DNA of 64,000 nt, taken from positions 1 to 64,000 of the forward strand of contig NZ_SOHA01000001.1 of the NCBI RefSeq assembly GCF_004403065.1, read 5' to 3'. Under the pieces are notes generated by a model, which saw nothing but the letters and a program-made list of their open reading frames with translations, searched no databases and was not told where the DNA came from. Source of the stretch: Cryobacterium cryoconiti. GTDB lineage: Bacteria; Actinomycetota; Actinomycetes; Actinomycetales; Microbacteriaceae. Both the position numbers and the translations under genes were made by a program. Below, one piece after another: positions 19,935-28,061 of this stretch. Numbering within the stretch: the first letter of the stretch is position 1; each line of letters starts with the position of its first letter.

Positions 19935-22250
19935 ATGCTCACGAAGCCGAAAACTTCGCCTGCCCGCAAACGTCAATTCGGTGCCGAACGCAGCACCACA
20001 CCCCTCCCGATCGTGCATGACCGGCCCAGTGACGCCAAGATCACCTGGGGTCGTGTGGCCATCCTGGTCACCGTTCTCGCCTGGATCGTCTACCTGGTGT
20101 ACACGATCATCCGTGAGTTCCTGAACAACGGAACGCAGAGTTTTCGGTTCACCACCGAGGCCATCTCCTATGTGGTCGTCGTCACGTGCCTCACCTTTTC
20201 CGCGCTGATGTACCTGATCATGCGTCAGGGTGCCCTGCGCCGGTTCCGGGACCACGTGCGTGTGCCCCGCGCCGAGCTGGACAGCCACTTCGCCGTGAAT
20301 CAGGGATCGATGACCGTGCTGGTGCCCTCCTACAGCGAGGAGCCCGGCGTCGTGCGCGGCACCCTGTGGTCGGCCGCCCTGCAGGAATACCCGTCGCTGC
20401 GGGTGGTGCTGCTCCTGGACGACCCGCCTCACCCGGCCGACCCGGCCGTCGCCGCGCAGCTCGCGGTGTCCCGGGCGATCGCCCAGGGCATTGCCGACGC
20501 GCTCGAGGAGCCGCGGTCCCGCTTTGCGAACGAGCTGCTGATCTGCGAGCTCGAACTGGCGGCGAACCCGGAGGTGAGCGCCGACGCCGTGCGCGAGCTC
20601 GCCGGCAACTACCGCTGGGCCGTCTCCTGGCTCGACCGGATGGCCGCCGCGGAGACCGTGGCCGACCACGTGGACACGTTCTTCGTGGAGCAGGTGCTCG
20701 GTGGGCTCGCCGCCGAACTGGCCATCACCGCCACGGCCCTGCACGCCGCGGCCGACGAGAACACGGCCCCCACCGGGCAGCGGATGCTGGAACTGCACCG
20801 CCGTCTGGTCTGGACCTTCTCGGCCGACCTGGCCACCTTCGAGCGCAAGCGCTACGCCTCCCTGTCGCATGAGGCCAACAAGGCCATGAACCTCAACGCC
20901 TACATCGGGTTGATGGGCGGCTCGTACCGCAGTGAGGACACCCCGGCCGGTACCGTTCTGCGGCCGCTGACCGGCCGGGACGCCGCCGGCGCCGACGTCG
21001 TCGTGCCCGACAGCGACTACCTGCTCACCCTGGACGCCGATTCGCTGCTGCTGCGCGACTACTGCCTGCGCCTGGTCTACTTCCTCGAGCAGCCCGACAA
21101 CGCCCGCGTCGCGGTGACGCAGACCCCGTACTCGTCGTTCCGCGGTGCGCCCACCCGCATCGAACGTCTCGCCGGGGCGACCACCGATATTCAGCACATC
21201 CTGCACCAGGGCATGTCGTTCTACGGCGCCGCCTTCTGGGTGGGAGCCAACGCCGTCATCCGCAAGCGGGCGATGGAGGACATCGTCGAGGTCGAGACCG
21301 TCGGCGGCTTCGAGGTGCGCCGCTACGTGCAGGACCGCACCGTGATCGAGGACACCGAATCGAGCATCGACCTCGGCACCCACGGCTGGACCCTTGCCAA
21401 CTACCCCGAACGGCTCAGCTACAGCGCCACGCCACCGGACTTCGGTTCGTTGATCGTGCAGCGTCGCCGCTGGGCGAACGGCGGGTTGCTGATCCTGCCC
21501 AAGCTGTGGCGCCAGGTGCGCGAGCGCAAGCGTCAGGGGCACCCGGTGCCGCTGACCGAGCTGTTCCTGCGCATCAACTACATGACCTCGATCACCTGGG
21601 CCAGCTTCGGCCTGGTGTTCCTGCTGGCCTACCCCTACGACAGCAAGCTGCTCAGCCCCGTCGTGGTGCTCGCCGCCCTGCCGTACTTCCTGGCCATGGG
21701 CAGCGACCTGCGCTACTGCGGCTACAAGTTCAGCGACATCTTCCGCATCTACGGGTTCAACCTGGTGCTGCTGCCGGTGAACCTCGCCGGTGTGCTCAAA
21801 TCGCTCGAGCAGGCGCTGACGAGCAAGAAGATCCCCTTCGCCCGCACCCCGAAGGTGAAGAACCGCACCGCCGCTCCGCTCCTGTTCGTGCTGGCGCCCT
21901 ACTTGATCGTCGCGTTCTCGGCGCTCACCCTGTGGCGTGACCTGCTCGCCGAGAACTGGGGCAACGCGGCGTTCGCGGCGTTCAACGCGGTGTTCGCGCT
22001 GGCGGCGATCCTGGCCAACATCGGCCTGTGGAGCTCCGTCGTCGACGTGTGGCTGGGCCTGACCCAGTGGATGTACGTGGACCGCAAGCCGCGGGCATCC
22101 GCCGAGCAGGCGACCGCCGGTCGACCGGATGCCGCGCTGGGCTGGCGTGCGGTGATCTACCATGGGTATGCGCCGGGCGAGGTTCCCTCGGGGGTGCGGT
22201 CGGCATCCGATGCCGGCGCTGACCTGCACAGCATTCGGAGCCGTTCATGA
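19935..22250 (+). CDS. Membrane glycosyltransferase family 2, processive polysaccharide synthase-like
   Basis: Encodes 771 aa. Two N-terminal membrane helices (VAILVTVLAWIVYLVYTII and AISYVVVVTCLTFSALMYLI) precede a large GT2 domain with SMTVLVPSYSEEPGVV, the metal-binding TLDADS near residue 368 and the QRRRW motif near 508. At least four more membrane segments follow (MTSITWASFGLVFLLAY onward). This topology matches processive synthases of the cellulose/chitin/hyaluronan type. A ~100-residue helical insert between the first GT motifs is unusual. The stop overlaps the start of a GH18-type gene, as polysaccharide synthases are often paired with a matching hydrolase. The sugar is unknown. Confidence 0.82.
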   Translation: MLTKPKTSPARKRQFGAERSTTPLPIVHDRPSDAKITWGRVAILVTVLAWIVYLVYTIIREFLNNGTQSFRFTTEAISYVVVVTCLTFSALMYLIMRQGALRRFRDHVRVPRAELDSHFAVNQGSMTVLVPSYSEEPGVVRGTLWSAALQEYPSLRVVLLLDDPPHPADPAVAAQLAVSRAIAQGIADALEEPRSRFANELLICELELAANPEVSADAVRELAGNYRWAVSWLDRMAAAETVADHVDTFFVEQVLGGLAAELAITATALHAAADENTAPTGQRMLELHRRLVWTFSADLATFERKRYASLSHEANKAMNLNAYIGLMGGSYRSEDTPAGTVLRPLTGRDAAGADVVVPDSDYLLTLDADSLLLRDYCLRLVYFLEQPDNARVAVTQTPYSSFRGAPTRIERLAGATTDIQHILHQGMSFYGAAFWVGANAVIRKRAMEDIVEVETVGGFEVRRYVQDRTVIEDTESSIDLGTHGWTLANYPERLSYSATPPDFGSLIVQRRRWANGGLLILPKLWRQVRERKRQGHPVPLTELFLRINYMTSITWASFGLVFLLAYPYDSKLLSPVVVLAALPYFLAMGSDLRYCGYKFSDIFRIYGFNLVLLPVNLAGVLKSLEQALTSKKIPFARTPKVKNRTAAPLLFVLAPYLIVAFSALTLWRDLLAENWGNAAFAAFNAVFALAAILANIGLWSSVVDVWLGLTQWMYVDRKPRASAEQATAGRPDAALGWRAVIYHGYAPGEVPSGVRSASDAGADLHSIRSRS

Positions 22251-23818
22251 GCGCAGCGACCGCGAAGGCCCACTCGACCGGACGTTCGCGCCGGCTGTCC
22301 CCGTTGCGGGTGCTGCTGTCGATGGTGCTCGTGGCCATCCTCAGTGTCAGCGGCTATTTCGGCTTCCAGCTGTGGAGCAGCGCCCAGGCGGCCGACGCCT
22401 ACGAGCCCTGGTTCGCCGGCTACACCGACCTGACCGCCACCCCCGTGTACAACTTCGAGACGCCCGATTCCGAGGCCGGGCGCGACGTGGTCTTGTCGTT
22501 CATCGTGGCCGATAAGACGGATGCCTGCACGCCCACCTGGGGTACCTACTACACCCTGGACGGAGCGGCGGAGGGGCTCGACCTCGACCGGCGTCTCGCC
22601 CGGGCCGAGCAGCTCGGCGGGCAGGTCGTGGTCTCGTTCGGCGGGTTGCTGAACGACGAACTGTCGACCGGCTGCACCGACCCGGCCCAGCTGGTCGAGG
22701 CGTACACCGCGGTGATCGACCGCTACGAGGTGACCACGATCGATCTGGACATCGAGGGTGGCAACCTGACCGACACCGCGGCTGGTGAGCGCCGGGCCGC
22801 TGCCATGGCGACCCTGCAGGAGAAGCGCAGCGCGGCCGGCCAGGACCTGGCCGTGTGGCTCACCCTGCCCGTGTCTCCGGCCGGGATGACCGCCGACGGC
22901 GCGGCATCCGTCAGCCAGATGCTCGAAGCAGGTGTGGATCTGGCCGGCGTGAACCTGATGACGATGGACTACGGCGCCAGCCGGGCCGACGGCGACAGCA
23001 TGGCTGAGGCGTCGATTCAGGCGTTGCAGGCCGCGCACAAGCAGTTGGGCGGGCTCTACAAGCTGGCCGGCATCGACCTCACCGCGGCCACGCTGTGGAC
23101 GAAGATCGGTGCCACGCCGATGATCGGCCAGAACGATGTGGAGGGGGAGATCTTCAGCCTGAAGGACGCCGCCGAGTTCAGTGCGTTCGCGCAGGAGACC
23201 CGGATCGGGCGCATGTCGTTGTGGTCGCTCAACCGCGACCAGACCTGCGGCTCGAACTATGTCGACCTCAAGCGGGTGTCGAACTCGTGCAGTGGCGTCG
23301 ACCAGGGTGACACCCGGTTCGCCGACGTGCTCGCGAAGGGCTTCGACGGCCGCCCCGAGGCCGGGGCGTCAGCCCAGACGACGGATGAGGCGGACCTGAT
23401 CGGTGACCTGACCGATGACCCGGCGACGAGCCCGTACCCGATCTGGGCCGAGGAGTCGTCGTACCTCGCCGAGACCAAGGTGGTCTGGCACCGCAATGTG
23501 TACCAGGCCAAGTGGTGGACGCGCGGCGACCTGCCCGACAATCCCGTGCTGAACTCGTGGGAGACGCCGTGGACGCTGATCGGGCCGGTGCTGCCGGGGG
23601 AGAAGCCGTTCGAGGCGGCCACCCTGCCGGCTGACACCTACCCTGCCTGGGACGGGGCCGCCACCTACGAGAAGGGTGCGCGCATCCTGATGGACGGTGT
23701 GCCCTTCGAGGCCAAGTGGTGGAACCAGGCCGAGAGTCCCGAGGCAGCCTCGTCGAACCCCGACGGTTCCCCGTGGACCCCGCTCACCGCGACGGAGATC
23801 GCCGCCCTACTGAAGTGA
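22247..23818 (+). CDS. Exported GH18-like protein with two CBM5/12-type chitin-binding modules
   Basis: Encodes 523 aa. Basic N terminus plus hydrophobic VLLSMVLVAILSVSGYFGF (residues ~26-45) is a signal anchor or signal peptide. The TIM-barrel region resembles GH18: VVVSFGG and VTTIDLDIEGGNL match SxGG and DxxDxDxE, but the first Asp of the latter is Thr; the catalytic Glu is kept. YPIWAEESSYLAETKVVWHR with AKWWTRGDLP, and a second copy YPAWDGAATYEKGARI with AKWWNQ, are aromatic CBM5/12 modules. ATGA overlap with the GT2 synthase. Likely trims or holds the polymer made by its partner. Confidence 0.82.
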   Translation: MSAATAKAHSTGRSRRLSPLRVLLSMVLVAILSVSGYFGFQLWSSAQAADAYEPWFAGYTDLTATPVYNFETPDSEAGRDVVLSFIVADKTDACTPTWGTYYTLDGAAEGLDLDRRLARAEQLGGQVVVSFGGLLNDELSTGCTDPAQLVEAYTAVIDRYEVTTIDLDIEGGNLTDTAAGERRAAAMATLQEKRSAAGQDLAVWLTLPVSPAGMTADGAASVSQMLEAGVDLAGVNLMTMDYGASRADGDSMAEASIQALQAAHKQLGGLYKLAGIDLTAATLWTKIGATPMIGQNDVEGEIFSLKDAAEFSAFAQETRIGRMSLWSLNRDQTCGSNYVDLKRVSNSCSGVDQGDTRFADVLAKGFDGRPEAGASAQTTDEADLIGDLTDDPATSPYPIWAEESSYLAETKVVWHRNVYQAKWWTRGDLPDNPVLNSWETPWTLIGPVLPGEKPFEAATLPADTYPAWDGAATYEKGARILMDGVPFEAKWWNQAESPEAASSNPDGSPWTPLTATEIAALLK

Positions 23819-23826
23819 CCCGTCCC

Positions 23827-23895
23827 GGTCTCGACAGGCTCGACCACCGCTCGCCCCGGTGGTCGAGCAACCCGGTGGTCGAGCTTGTCGAGACC
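23827..23895. repeat. Inverted pair of the GGTGGTCGAGCCTGTCG repeat between convergent genes
   Basis: Arms at 23827-23848 and 23874-23895 are 22 bp with one mismatch; a third GGTGGTCGAGC word lies in the loop. The same repeat family occurs at 10266-10400, 10629 and 10930. Lying between two converging genes, it may act as a bidirectional terminator. Confidence 0.8.
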
Positions 23896-23908
23896 CGGCG
23901 ACCCAACC

Positions 23909-24364
23909 TCAAGACGCTCGCACACTCTCCTCCAACTCGCTCTCCTGCTTCTCCGCCGTCTCCGCCTTCTCACCCTCGCCGCTCTCAACGCCCGACTCAC
24001 CAGCATCCGTAACCGGCACCGCCGTCACTCCCAGCTCGTCCTCAAACTCCTCCTCCTCGTCAACAACAACGACGTCCTCCACAACACTCGCCACCACGGC
24101 ACCCCGCACCCGCACCTGCGACGCCAGCGCCAGCAGCATCCCCAACACTCCCGCCCCAATCAGCACGCTCCCCAGCGTGCTCCCGGACTGCGCGGCAAAG
24201 TACCCCGCATAATCCTGAGACGCCGAGGTGTAAAACTCGGCCTGAGCGCCATTCGACGAGCTCAGCACCAGCCACCCCACCACGGTGACAATCACGCCGG
24301 CCACCCATAGCGCCACCAGGGGAAGGTTGAGTTTGGTCAGGATGCCTGCAGTCTTGTTCGCCAT
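23909..24364 (-). CDS. Small two-helix membrane protein with acidic tail
   Basis: Encodes 151 aa; ATG at 24362-24364 with AGAAGGAAA just upstream on the minus strand. One membrane helix at residues ~14-34 (LVALWVAGVIVTVVGWLVL) and another at ~65-83 (LGSVLIGAGVLGMLLALAS), then ~65 residues rich in Glu/Val/Ser. I do not recognise a named family. The tail is low complexity and its codons are repetitive (GAG/GTC). It ends against the GH18 gene with the inverted repeat between them. Confidence 0.7.
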   Translation of the reverse strand: MANKTAGILTKLNLPLVALWVAGVIVTVVGWLVLSSSNGAQAEFYTSASQDYAGYFAAQSGSTLGSVLIGAGVLGMLLALASQVRVRGAVVASVVEDVVVVDEEEEFEDELGVTAVPVTDAGESGVESGEGEKAETAEKQESELEESVRAS

Positions 24365-24615
24365 GATTTCCTTCTCTCGTGATGCGGCCCGTTCGGCCGA
24401 TCGCCAAGGTACGTTCGCAACCTATGAGCCCGCTATCAACGCGCGCGGGAATCCCTGAACGCCACCTGCGCGCCCGCGGTGAGCCCTGCTCCACAGGATT
24501 CATCGCCCGGATTTGCCCGCTGAGGCCCCATACTGTGCGCGAGTGCTCTCCGGACGCGGTAAGCTATTCGAGTTGTCTCCTGTTGGTTCTGTTAGTCGGA
24601 ATCGCGCAGGAGCGG

Positions 24616-24692
<77 letters not shown>

Positions 24693-24695
24693 AAT

Positions 24696-24729
24696 GTCCC
24701 GGGAACTCAAGGGTTTCCGGGACTTTTTT
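24696..24729 (+). terminator. Intrinsic terminator of tRNA-Pro
   Basis: GTCCCGGGAA (24696-24705) pairs with TTCCGGGAC (24715-24723), one bulged base, followed by TTTTTT. Strong Rho-independent terminator a few bases after the tRNA. Confidence 0.88.
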
Positions 24730-24870
24730 GGTTAAGAGATTTGATGTTCCCATCACTACCCCATCACTTTCAGCCCATTTCAGCCGCTTTGCCGGCCCTG
24801 CCGTGCGGTGCGCCGAGGTTGGTTTCGGTTCCTCCCGATCGTCCGGGATCGCCCGGCACACCTCCTGGGT

Positions 24871-25194
24871 ATGAGCATTCACAACGAGAACCCAACCTCT
24901 CCTTCCACCGACGACTGGGGCCTGGAGCCCCTGGTGGACGTTGCCGAGCTGGCCGCCTACCTGGGCATCCCGATCTCCACCGTCTACGACTGGCGGGTGC
25001 ACGGCAAAGGCCCTGCCGCCTGCCGGTTCGGCAAACACCTGAAGTTCGTTGTCTCCGATGTGCGGGCCTGGATTGCCGAGCAGCGCGAGCCGGGTGGCGC
25101 CGTCCGGTCGGTTCGACGCTCGGACCCGTTACCGGGACTGGGACGGTCGGACGCGCCAGAATTAGGCCACCGGAGAGACCACCAGGGCTGCTGA
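24871..25194 (+). CDS. Excisionase-like helix-turn-helix protein, 3' end altered
   Basis: Encodes 107 aa from ATG 24871. Residues ~18-70 form an AlpA/HTH_17 excisionase domain: LVDVAELAAYLGIPISTVYD with GPAACRFGKHLKFVVSDVRAWI after it. Small proteins of this kind control excision of integrative elements and usually precede the integrase gene. Here the domain is followed by ~35 residues (from about SVRRSDPLP) that are the integrase 5' end read in the wrong frame, so the true C terminus has been lost or the two genes originally overlapped. Probably no longer functional in excision, since the integrase is broken. Confidence 0.72.
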   Translation: MSIHNENPTSPSTDDWGLEPLVDVAELAAYLGIPISTVYDWRVHGKGPAACRFGKHLKFVVSDVRAWIAEQREPGGAVRSVRRSDPLPGLGRSDAPELGHRRDHQGC

Positions 25195-25383
25195 GCGATC
25201 GCTGAAGAACAAGCTCACGACGAGATACCTGCAGCAGCCGATGAATACGTCGCTGACGCCGGAGAGATCGTTCGAGGACTTGGCGACGTACTGGCTCGAG
25301 GGCATCGACATGGAAAAATCGAACCGTCGAGGACGACCCGGAATCTGTGCGAGCGCAACATGCGGACGCTCGTGATCCGAGTG
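25091..25383 (+). pseudogene. Relic of a tyrosine integrase (N-terminal part only)
   Basis: Reading from 25091 gives RVAPSGRFDARTRYRDWDGR, then TRQN, a TAG stop at 25163-25165, and ATGETTRAAERSLKNKL, SFEDLATYWLEGIDMEK. After the A-run near 25312-25316 the homology shifts frame and continues as IEPSRTTRNLCERNMRTLVI. This is the arm-binding and SAM-like N terminus of actinobacterial phage-type integrases. At least two lesions (a nonsense codon and a frameshift) and loss of the whole catalytic domain make it a pseudogene. It lies next to tRNA-Pro and an excisionase gene, so it marks an old integration event. Confidence 0.75.
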
Positions 25384-25449
25384 TGCCGCATATTGCGATC
25401 AGACAGTCGCAGAGATACTGTCACGAAACCCTCTCAAAGGAAGCCTCCA

Positions 25450-25620
25450 ATGAAACCCAACCCCGAGTCCGACGGCGAGTACACCGACACGGAACCTGAA
25501 GCCGACGCGACGACCCCAGCTGACGGGCGTGCTTTAACTGAATCGGACGTCGAAGGCGAGTACACAGATAGCGACACCCCCAACGAGGCCAACCCCCAGG
25601 ACACCCCTCCGCCGACCTAG
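25450..25620 (+). CDS. Small acidic protein with EYTD repeats
   Basis: Encodes 56 aa from ATG 25450 with AAAGGAAG at a good distance upstream. Very acidic and Pro/Thr-rich, with two DGEYTDTE/EGEYTDSD units about 30 residues apart. Not a known enzyme. Similar short EYTD-repeat proteins are familiar in Microbacteriaceae as unknowns, from memory only. It lies at the broken end of the integrase, so it may be cargo or the first host gene after the deletion. Confidence 0.55.
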   Translation: MKPNPESDGEYTDTEPEADATTPADGRALTESDVEGEYTDSDTPNEANPQDTPPPT

Positions 25621-26369
25621 AACCTGATCGAGTCCGACTGGCTCTGTCCCCGTTGAATCTCTCGTTCCCTCTGCCTCGAGCCCTGGAGAAGGTCTGCTCT
25701 AGCACCGCCTCACGGCACGTCTTCCGGGGTCTGAAGCCACCCACCGATCTGAGGCTATTCGGGCCGCGGACGGGCCACGGCTGCCCGGCAGTGGCAAGCT
25801 CAGCGGCTGCGGGGCTCAGCGTAACGGCACACCGGTTGGCCCATGGCGACCAAGCGAAACGGCCTGCCAACCAGAGCACTCGCGCCGACGGCCGCGAGCC
25901 GCAGAACCAGGCATGGACCGTGGCGCCGCGGCCGATTCTGGCAGATTGAGATGGCACCCGAGCACGTCGAAAGACTTTTTCACGAACTGGTGATCGGTGG
26001 AGATCCTGAAGTCGTCGGCGCGATTGGGAACCCCGAGCACGGCCTCCTGAAGCTTCGGGCCGTTGGCCCCCGCGTTTTCGCGCCGCGGCCACCGGTTCAC
26101 CTGCCTCAAGTCAGACGAACACGCGGTCACGTCATCCACGCGCCATCGCTGCGGTGCGACGCCGGTCTGAGCGATGCGGATATACCTCGCCGTTGTGGGC
26201 ACTATCGCGATCGGGCGTTTCCATCTATATGCAGTACCAGTGCTGACATGCAACGATCTTGAATCACTCGCCTCCGGTTATTGACGCCGAACTTGCGACG
26301 AAGGACACCGAATCGTCGCTGTTGGTGCCCGGCACGTTTCCGGATCCGAATAACGTTCCGAAAACAAAC
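25621..26369. other. 749-bp stretch without a convincing gene
   Basis: Open frames exist on both strands (for example 25843-26262 on + and 25816-26253 on -), but none has a ribosome binding site or recognisable domain and they overlap each other. Third-position GC preference is weak. This looks like decayed DNA within the accessory region. Confidence 0.5.
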
Positions 26370-27221
26370 TCAGAATATGTCGGCGCTTGGGGTCTTCAGA
26401 GGCGGGCGGACCTCTGCAGCGTCTGCACGCAGTTGAGGCAACCCCAGTCGGCGCAGGTGTAGCCCGCCGAGTACCAGAAAAAGTGCCGAGAGGAGCGCTG
26501 CGGCGGCCAGCGCCGGCAGGTCTGGCGCGGTGCCGAACACCGGTTTGACCAGCTCGGCCAGTGCTAGTGAGAAGATAAGGGTGAAGCCCAGCACATACAG
26601 GGCCGGCAGCAGCACAAGGCCGACGCCGCGGTTGCGGAATACGAGCACAGCGAGGATCAGGAACGCGGGCATGATGAAGCCCAGGTCCAGGATGAAGATG
26701 GAGTACAGCGAGTCGATCTGGTCCCGGTCGCGCATGAGTGGGATCAGCATCGCTATCCAGAGTGGGTAAAACATCAGCGGCTGGAGTAGCGCGCCGACAG
26801 CGGAGACAACCCGCAGCCCGCGCGGCATCGTTGCCTGCTCCATCACCTCTCGCCGCAGGTTGGCCGTGCCGTAGACCACGCTCCAGAACGCCAGGGTGAA
26901 GATCGCCAGGTAGACAAGGTAGAAGCCGTTGTAGGCCCGCTCGATCACGTAGATGCCGTACGCGTAGAAGAGGTAGCCGAGCAGGCCCAGCGCGAGTAGC
27001 TGCTGCCGGCACCGATTGGGACGGGCAAGAGCGGCAAGCACGAGAAGACCGATCCCGGCGAGCACCGAGATGATGTCCTGTGCGAGCGCCCCAGGAAGCA
27101 GCGTCTCGGCGACGAGTCCGGCGTAAAGGCTCGGATTCAGGATGCCGGCGACTGCGGCGACGATGGCCGTCCCGCCGGTTACAGACCATAGCAGCCGGTT
27201 CAGCCCGAGGTTCGCGATCAT
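26370..27221 (-). CDS. Polytopic membrane protein, unknown function
   Basis: Encodes 283 aa; ATG at 27219-27221 with AGGAAG upstream on the minus strand. About eight hydrophobic segments (LLWSVTGGTAIVAAVAGIL, IISVLAGIGLLVLAAL, LLALGLLGYLFYAYGIYVI, FYLVYLAIFTLAFWSVVY, VVSAVGALLQPLMFYPLWI, and three more). A charged loop carries RRGVMEQATMPRG-like sequence. No transporter or enzyme signature is seen. C-terminal ~25 residues are cytoplasmic and charged. Flanked by gene-poor DNA on both sides. Confidence 0.72.
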   Translation of the reverse strand: MIANLGLNRLLWSVTGGTAIVAAVAGILNPSLYAGLVAETLLPGALAQDIISVLAGIGLLVLAALARPNRCRQQLLALGLLGYLFYAYGIYVIERAYNGFYLVYLAIFTLAFWSVVYGTANLRREVMEQATMPRGLRVVSAVGALLQPLMFYPLWIAMLIPLMRDRDQIDSLYSIFILDLGFIMPAFLILAVLVFRNRGVGLVLLPALYVLGFTLIFSLALAELVKPVFGTAPDLPALAAAALLSALFLVLGGLHLRRLGLPQLRADAAEVRPPLKTPSADIF

Positions 27222-27556
27222 ACTTGCTTCCTAGTCCTTTGGGCGAAGATTCGCAGCGCACACAAGTGGGCCCCCCGAATACGGGACGTTCCGTTGTCGG
27301 TGGTTAGGCCCAGCTATCCCCGGCCTTTGGGATGCGAACGCACTTCGTCAGTGGGTGTGGCCGCGTTGCGCACACTTAGGTGAGCAGCTTTTATGGGCAT
27401 CCGCCGCACGTGAGTTCGTGGGCTCGAAAGCGCTAGCCCACGAGGAGAGAAGTAGTACATCTCAGACGCGACTGAACGATTGCATGCACGGCAGGCACGT
27501 CGCCGCTAAATGCCCACGCAACACCCGGTCGGCATCCGTGGCGGTGGAGCTGCAAG
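27222..27556. other. 335-bp intergenic stretch
   Basis: No coding frame with a start signal is seen on either strand. It should hold the promoter of the minus-strand membrane protein at 26370-27221 and the 3' flank of the small gene at 27557-27805. I see no clear repeat or hairpin. Confidence 0.45.
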
Positions 27557-27805
27557 TCATAGTGTCTTGCTCGAGAAAGCGTTCGGGTCGAGACCGGCGA
27601 TTCGACGCGCATGATCTTGGAGTGCTTCTTCGCTCACGGTGTGTCCAACATATGCAAATCGTTCGCGCAGCGCGTCGAGGACTTGGGCTTCGCTGTGGCC
27701 GGCGAGGTCGGCTTCCTCCTGTGCGAGAATACCCGCTACTTTGGCCTCGTCCGATTGAGAATGCTGGTCTTGGATCGGTTCACTCTGTGTACCGTTATCA
27801 GTCAT
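27557..27805 (-). CDS. Small acidic protein, unknown
   Basis: Encodes 82 aa; ATG at 27803-27805 with a strong GGAGGA upstream on the minus strand, which is the main argument that it is real. N-terminal ~20 residues are polar and disordered-looking (TQSEPIQDQHSQSDE), followed by helices DEAKVAGILAQEEADLAG and VLDALRERFAYVGHTVSEEA. No named family recognised. Confidence 0.55.
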   Translation of the reverse strand: MTDNGTQSEPIQDQHSQSDEAKVAGILAQEEADLAGHSEAQVLDALRERFAYVGHTVSEEALQDHARRIAGLDPNAFSSKTL

Positions 27806-28061
27806 GCTGGTCCTCCGATCTCAGGGGTTGTGCTGGTAAGCCTAACGTTCAGAGTGACGACTCGTCCGCCGCGGCCGCCCAAGAAGTCGTTCGGTTCTGG
27901 CGCACTCCCATAATCACTCTCCGACTATCCCGGGGGACCCTACGAACGCGATCCCGTTTGTGCGGTGAATGCTCTCCTACCGGCTATCCGGAGCTGGGAA
28001 CACGGACGACTCTGCCGCTAGTGGATTGGAGGCGCCGGATCTGCCCGGCCGGGTCCGCCGA

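Noticed and set aside
19905-22229. A 774-codon minus-strand frame opposite the GT2 synthase
   Set aside because: Shadow of the synthase; it is Gly/Arg/His/Val-rich without any domain.
25816-26262. Overlapping frames on both strands as possible genes
   Set aside because: No ribosome binding site, no known domain, and they exclude each other.
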